Positions 59,645-64,000 of a stretch of DNA of 64,000 nt are shown here, piece by piece. Position numbers and translations under genes: made by a program. How positions within the stretch are numbered: position 1 is the first letter of the stretch; every line of letters begins with the position of its first letter. This DNA comes from Epidermidibacterium keratini. GTDB taxonomy: Bacteria; Actinomycetota; Actinomycetes; Mycobacteriales; Antricoccaceae. Below the pieces are notes generated by a model. It was not told the DNA's origin and did no database searches. It saw only the letters and a program-made list of their open reading frames with translations. Location of the stretch: contig NZ_CP047156.1 in the NCBI RefSeq assembly GCF_009834025.1, positions 2,356,001 through 2,420,000 on the forward strand, in the 5' to 3' direction.

Positions 59645-60382
59645 ATGACCGAAGCATCGCCATTCGGCCCCGCTAACCTGGATGTTCAACCGCAGGCATT
59701 GGTGGACTTCTCGACCAAAGTCAAGGACCACGCCTCGACGTCTAACGACACCATGGGCCCCGCCATGCAAGATCTCGGCAGCGCCGAGTTTGGCGGCGCG
59801 CCAGTGCCATCTGCGTCTCTCGCGCTTCGCGGATACGCGCGCGCGAACTTAGAGTTGGGCAAGTTCATCGAGGACCTCGGCGCAGGGTCGGCTGCTTTCA
59901 TGATCGGCTCGTTGACGATTGCCGCGAACTACGTGATCTCGGACGATGCGGGCAAAGACCAGATGCAGGATGTAGACGCCGCGTTCAACGTGAACGGCGT
60001 ACCCAAAGAGCAGACGGTGCTCGGCGTTCAAGACGCGCAGAATCAGCAGACTCAAGAAGCGATCGACAACATCCAGCCCGAGCCGCTCCCCGAGCCAACC
60101 GAGCCCGAGCAAACGGTTTGCACGGCGACCGGCAGCCCTCCCGACAGCCCAGAGGAGATGGCCCAGCGGGAGGTGTCCGAAATCTACAATGACGAGGAAT
60201 CCGGAGCTGGGGCGGCGTACGCATCCGTCGATGCACCCTTGAGTGTCCAGCAGGAGATGGCAGGCGTCACCGAAGACGACAGGTATATCCCCGTCGTCGA
60301 CAATGACGGGAATACGAAGTACATCGAGAACCCCGGCTACACGGGGCCGACGTACGATTACTCGTACCCCTCCGGCATATAG
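59645..60382 (+). CDS. Probable type VII substrate, PE-like, copy 1
   Basis: 245 aa. The first ~105 residues are a helical hairpin ending in NYVISDDAGKDQM, which contains a YxxxD secretion motif at the place expected after a helix-turn-helix. The rest is acidic and proline-rich, with a tyrosine-rich end (YTGPTYDYSYP). Its paralog is at 62507-63244, with the same motif. It is followed 17 bases later by a WXG-like gene, so the two may be exported as a heterodimer. It belongs to no named family I recognise. Confidence 0.65.
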   Translation: MTEASPFGPANLDVQPQALVDFSTKVKDHASTSNDTMGPAMQDLGSAEFGGAPVPSASLALRGYARANLELGKFIEDLGAGSAAFMIGSLTIAANYVISDDAGKDQMQDVDAAFNVNGVPKEQTVLGVQDAQNQQTQEAIDNIQPEPLPEPTEPEQTVCTATGSPPDSPEEMAQREVSEIYNDEESGAGAAYASVDAPLSVQQEMAGVTEDDRYIPVVDNDGNTKYIENPGYTGPTYDYSYPSGI

Positions 60383-60399
60383 CTGCGGAGATCCCACCC

Positions 60400-62313
60400 G
60401 TGGCTGAAGCAGACAACTGGGGCGCCTCGGCGCCGAGTGGGTACTCCGCATACGAGGTGGACTCGGGCGATCTGCCGGACCTTTCTGGTGCTGGAGACCT
60501 CTATTGGCGCACTATCCTTGAGCATTACCCCGCGGTGATTGCCGAGCAGGCCTACACCGTGACGAGTGCGAGTACGTCGTGGGGCAAGATTCACGACGGA
60601 CTCTCCGGTTATGCAGCATCTCTTCGGACCGAGGGAAACACGCTGGCGACGAAATGGAAATCGCCATCAGCGCAGCAGGAGTTCCTCGGGGAACTTGGGA
60701 AATTCACGACCGTACTCGACTCGTGGGCCACGCAGGCCAACCAGAACAAGCAAGCTCTGGAAGACCTGGCGAGCGCAATCCTCAGCGCGAAGATCAAGAT
60801 GGGCGGGCTGTGGCGGGAGTTTCAAAACAAGCTCGAGCATGCCGACGACGGGCTTGATTGGAAGGATGTCGATGAAGCCCTCGGGGGACGAGACCGAGGC
60901 GCAGACATCATCGAAGATTACTCGCGTCGGTCGCGCGCCGAGATTCTTGATCCACTAGAAACGGCGTACTCGACGGCGTATGGCAAGTTAGAGGGCGGCG
61001 CGGTATATCAAGGACCGAAGAATGCCGTCATGCCCGACTTCGCGGCCGTCGCCAAGGCCCTTGCGGGTCGAATGCCGCGGCCCGGGGCGCCGGGAGCTCC
61101 GGGTGGTGCTGCGCCTGCGGCGCCGGGGGCGGCAGCTCCAGGTGCGCCGCCGGCTGCTCCCGGTGCACCTCCAGCCGCTCCCGGAGCACCCCCTGCGGCG
61201 CCTCCGGGGCTTGGTTCGTGGATGAATGGGGGGCGGACAGCGCCGGTGGCTCCTGGTACACCTGGTCAATGGCAGGTCGGCTATGCTCGTCCGGCTCCGA
61301 TGGCACCGGGTGCGGTTGCGCCTGGTGGTGTGCGCCCGGAGGCGCCTGGTGTTGCGACGGCTGCGCCGAGTGCACCGGCACCGTTCGGATCTGGCGCTGG
61401 CGGCGCGCAAGGACCTGCACCTGCCGCGCCCGGCGTACCAGCCGGGCTAGGCGGCGCGGCTGCGGCGGGTTCGGCCGCGGCTGCTCGCGCAGGTGCACCG
61501 CCCGCTGCACCCGGGATGAAAGCGCCTGGCAGTGCCGCCGGCGCACCGGCTGCACCTGGCATGGCCGCTCCCGGGAGCGGCTCCCCGTCTGCCCCCGGCG
61601 CCGGCGCTCCGGCTGCCCCTGGTGCTGGTGGGCGTCCGGGGGCACCCGGAATGGCGCCGCCGGGAGCGGGTGCAAGCCCGCGCATGGGTGGCCCTGCCGC
61701 GCCCACGCTGCCCGGGCGCAACTCTCCGGCATCCCCGAAAGCGCCCGGCGCGGGTACGCCCTCCCCGAATCTGCCTGGGCGGGGAAGTCCGGCGCGCCCG
61801 GCGGGCGCGGGGAATGGTCCTGGTTCTGGGGCTGGAGTGCCGCCTGCGCTTAAGGGCCGTGGCGGTGGCGGACGTCCGGGCTCTCCGGCCTCGCCTGGGT
61901 CACCGGCCTCAGGTGCGGGGCGTCCGGTTCCGCGTTCGTTGCGGGGTCGTTCGTTTGGTGGTCCTGCTTCGGTGAAGGCTGGCTCGGGGTCGCCGGGGAT
62001 GACGCCGCGCATGCCCGAGGGTTTGCGTGGCCGCGGAGCCGAGAAGTCGTCTGGTGCCGCGAGCAGAAATATCGAGGCGGCTCGCCGTGCGCTTCGCGGC
62101 TCGGTGTCCGGGCGTCCCGCTGTGTCTGCCGCGAACGCGCCAGCCCAGGCACCGCGCCCCCAGCGTCGGCGCAACGACGAGCGTACGCCGGCGGCGTCAA
62201 TGGTCGGCGATCACGAGCTGTTCGAGGCTGAGGACGAGCGCCCCGATGTGCTGCGCGCTAAGGAAAGCGCTGGGCCAGTGAAGAAAGCCGGTCCGGCGTT
62301 GGGGGCGAGCTAG
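60400..62313 (+). CDS. Probable type VII substrate with WXG-like domain and Pro/Ala/Gly-rich tail, copy 1
   Basis: 637 aa from GTG 60400 (GGAG nine bases upstream). Residues 1-215 are helical with a WXG-like turn (TEGNTLATKWKSPSAQQEFL) and the conserved RRSRAEILDPLETAYS. Residues about 225-560 are a collagen-like run of APG/PGAP units, and the end is basic (about 570-637). The plan, a helical N-terminus plus low-complexity tail, recalls EspB/PPE-type secreted proteins. The tail is highly repetitive DNA and may vary in length between strains. Confidence 0.7.
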   Translation: MAEADNWGASAPSGYSAYEVDSGDLPDLSGAGDLYWRTILEHYPAVIAEQAYTVTSASTSWGKIHDGLSGYAASLRTEGNTLATKWKSPSAQQEFLGELGKFTTVLDSWATQANQNKQALEDLASAILSAKIKMGGLWREFQNKLEHADDGLDWKDVDEALGGRDRGADIIEDYSRRSRAEILDPLETAYSTAYGKLEGGAVYQGPKNAVMPDFAAVAKALAGRMPRPGAPGAPGGAAPAAPGAAAPGAPPAAPGAPPAAPGAPPAAPPGLGSWMNGGRTAPVAPGTPGQWQVGYARPAPMAPGAVAPGGVRPEAPGVATAAPSAPAPFGSGAGGAQGPAPAAPGVPAGLGGAAAAGSAAAARAGAPPAAPGMKAPGSAAGAPAAPGMAAPGSGSPSAPGAGAPAAPGAGGRPGAPGMAPPGAGASPRMGGPAAPTLPGRNSPASPKAPGAGTPSPNLPGRGSPARPAGAGNGPGSGAGVPPALKGRGGGGRPGSPASPGSPASGAGRPVPRSLRGRSFGGPASVKAGSGSPGMTPRMPEGLRGRGAEKSSGAASRNIEAARRALRGSVSGRPAVSAANAPAQAPRPQRRRNDERTPAASMVGDHELFEAEDERPDVLRAKESAGPVKKAGPALGAS

Positions 62314-62506
62314 GGGTCGTATGGCCGAGTCGCAGTTCGCCCCACCGCGGGCTGCACTTCACGACTCGTGGGCTTGCCGCATGGTTAATGCTGAGCAAAA
62401 GACCAGGTGACCGGCTGACGGGAGCCAACCGCGCTGCTACCGTATCGAACCGAAGCTGGCACCCCGGTGTGATCTGACTGGCCAGAGATGAAAAGGACGT
62501 CATTCC

Positions 62507-63244
62507 ATGCTTGATGACTCGCTCTTGTCGATGCTCGATGTGCAGCCTGCCGCACTCTTAACGTTCTCAGAGAACATCATGACCAAGGCGTCCGCCGCCT
62601 CGTCGGGCATGACCACGACCGCGGAGTCGCTCGGCTCTGCGAAGTTTGGGTTCGCACCGGTGATGGCCGCGGATCCACTGACGCGCCGTTACGCAGACAC
62701 CGTAGGGCAGTTGGCAAAATTCATGGAAGACGTGTCCAAGGGTACCGGTGCGTTCATGGTCGGCGCGCAGACGATCGCGGCGAACTACGTCATCTCAGAC
62801 GACGCCGGTAAGGACGAGATGAACGACGTCCAGGCAGCGTTCGACATTAGCAACGTTCCCCCGGGCCAGCAGCTTTACTCACAGATGGTCGCCGAGGATG
62901 CGCAGAAAGCCGCGGATGAGGTCGGCGCAATCGAACCCGTCCCACTGCCGACGCCAACCGATTCGTCGCCGAACGAAGAGGCGCCCCCTCCTGACACCCC
63001 CGGGGAACAGGCCGCCAAGAAGGCGGAAGAACTGCGCGAATTTGATACTGAGAAGAACGACGGTAACGGTTTCCGAATGGCCTATCCTTCCGAAGACGCG
63101 CCACTTGAGGTGCAGCTCGAGGCGAATAAAGCCACCGCGGACACTCAGTACCTCAACGTGGTGGACGACGAGGGCAACCCCAAGATTATCGAGAACCCGA
63201 TTTATGACGGTCCGGATTACGATCCCGGCTACAGCGGGGGGTAG
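62507..63244 (+). CDS. Probable type VII substrate, PE-like, copy 2
   Basis: 245 aa, same length as its paralog at 59645. Shared core: QTIAANYVISDDAGKDEM (YxxxD motif) and a C-terminal IIENPIYDGPDYDP that parallels YIENPGYTGPTYDY. It lies 193 bases after the first substrate pair, and TACCGT about 65 bases upstream resembles the TACGTT about 75 bases before copy 1, possibly matching -10 boxes. Again it is followed closely by a WXG-like gene. Confidence 0.65.
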   Translation: MLDDSLLSMLDVQPAALLTFSENIMTKASAASSGMTTTAESLGSAKFGFAPVMAADPLTRRYADTVGQLAKFMEDVSKGTGAFMVGAQTIAANYVISDDAGKDEMNDVQAAFDISNVPPGQQLYSQMVAEDAQKAADEVGAIEPVPLPTPTDSSPNEEAPPPDTPGEQAAKKAEELREFDTEKNDGNGFRMAYPSEDAPLEVQLEANKATADTQYLNVVDDEGNPKIIENPIYDGPDYDPGYSGG

Positions 63245-63254
63245 GTGGTGAGCG

Positions 63255-64000
63255 TTGACCGATCAAGATTGGGGTGCTCCGGCACCTAGCGCGGACAGCC
63301 GTTACGTGTCGGATGTTGCGGTGACCGACACTGATGGTTCGAGCGCCTATTGGGGACACATCGATCAGCACTTTGAGTTTGTGATGCGGGATGAGCCGGA
63401 ATCTGTCGGCGTGGCCGCTGATGCGTGGTTCGGCGTATTTCTTGCGTACTCGACCCTCGTAGGCGACATTCGCACCGAAGGTAATACTCTCCAGGCGAAA
63501 TGGAACTCTCCGACGGCTCAGCAGGAGTTTCTTTCGAAACTCGGCATGCTGACCTCAACGATCGATTCTTGGGCGGACCAAGCGCTCGCCAATTATCTCG
63601 CGTTGAACAACTTAAAATGGGCGATTACGTCTGCGCAGTCAGATATGACCGCGCTCTGGAACGAATTCTACGCGGAATATAAGGCCAAACAAGCCGAGGA
63701 CGCTGATAATGACTTTCTCGGATTCATGGACTTGGGCGATCTCGGCGATATCTATGTCGGGGAGCGGACGTCGAAGGTTGTTGCTGAATATTCAAATCGG
63801 TCGCGAAAAGAGGTTCTCGATCCGCTGAATGATGCGTATTCATCGACGTGGGCGAACCTTGATGGGTCGGTGGTCTACGCGGGGCCGAAAGACGCAATTA
63901 GCCCGGATTACCAAGCAATGCAAGATGCGCTGATGGCACAGATCCCGGGTCCTGGAGCACCTCCGGGCGCGCCGGGCGGCGCTGCGCCTGCGGCGCCGGG
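63255..64000 (+). CDS. Probable type VII substrate with WXG-like domain, copy 2 (runs off window)
   Basis: Open from TTG 63255 to the window edge, at least 248 residues. It parallels 60400-62313: DQDWGAPAPS start, TEGNTLQAKWNSPTAQQEFL, NRSRKEVLDPLNDAYSS, VVYAGPKDAI, then the start of the same collagen-like tail (PGAPPGAPGGAAPAAPG). Part of the gene is near 50% G+C, clearly lower than most of the window. The C-terminal end is missing. Confidence 0.7.
   Translation, partial: MTDQDWGAPAPSADSRYVSDVAVTDTDGSSAYWGHIDQHFEFVMRDEPESVGVAADAWFGVFLAYSTLVGDIRTEGNTLQAKWNSPTAQQEFLSKLGMLTSTIDSWADQALANYLALNNLKWAITSAQSDMTALWNEFYAEYKAKQAEDADNDFLGFMDLGDLGDIYVGERTSKVVAEYSNRSRKEVLDPLNDAYSSTWANLDGSVVYAGPKDAISPDYQAMQDALMAQIPGPGAPPGAPGGAAPAAP

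Noticed and set aside
61028-62174. Open frames antisense to the Pro/Ala/Gly-rich tail
   Set aside because: Produced by the repetitive GC-rich DNA; no start signals or domains.

Overview
The window comes from a high-GC actinobacterium. The evidence is the strong G/C bias at third codon positions, many GTG/TTG starts, a complete ESX-4-like type VII secretion core, mycosin, LuxR-type LAL regulator, aerobic-style late cobalamin genes and several apparently leaderless promoters (TANNNT, 5-7 bases, start codon). The genus cannot be fixed from this sequence.

0-30 kb is mostly metabolic chromosome. A cobalamin block (CobC-like aminotransferase, histidine phosphatase, CobS, CobU, CbiB) is interrupted by a RecQ helicase. 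Then come two enoyl-CoA hydratases, a 5-oxoproline utilisation operon (pxpABC plus a DUF1989 protein) under a divergent GntR regulator and facing a one-polypeptide amino-acid ABC importer, acyl-CoA dehydrogenase and CoA-transferase genes around a 923-aa LAL regulator, a CPBP protease, an oxidative catabolic cluster (flavin reductase, acyl-CoA-dehydrogenase-like monooxygenase, large FAD hydroxylase, two AraC regulators), and a DEAD-box RNA helicase.

29.8-38.1 kb is an accessory island. It is made of duplicated and decayed pieces of a type VII-associated polymorphic toxin, a nonsense-interrupted arginase, a family of ~80-aa proteins starting around a YRK motif, two proteins that look like Tox-REase-5 nuclease domains without catalytic residues, short genes sharing one N-terminal leader (MGWLARRR...), and a tightly coupled operon of four paralogous ~210-aa proteins of unknown function.

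38.1-64 kb is the secretion locus. A 3,712-codon frame starts with a WXG100/CpnT-like N-terminus and has a long disordered linker, an HExxH metallopeptidase-like domain and several C-terminal modules. Three small genes with good ribosome-binding sites lie nested in its +1 frame. Upstream of it are a WXG100 protein and a YbaB/EspL-like protein. Next come a mycosin whose three catalytic residues are all replaced, a perfect bidirectional terminator, an EsxA/EsxB-like pair, EccB, EccD, a three-ATPase EccC, and two paralogous pairs of probable secreted substrates (a 245-aa protein with a YxxxD motif plus a WXG-like protein with a Pro/Ala/Gly-rich tail), the last running off the window. No EccA or EccE is seen.

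Working model: the ESX-4-like machine exports the WXG proteins, the substrate pairs and the giant toxin-like protein; the island downstream of the giant gene is its reservoir of modules, small partner/immunity-type proteins and relics, reshuffled through short near-identical repeats. The best candidates for something undescribed are the nested genes, the YRK family, the catalytically dead nuclease-fold proteins, the four-paralog operon and the pseudo-mycosin.
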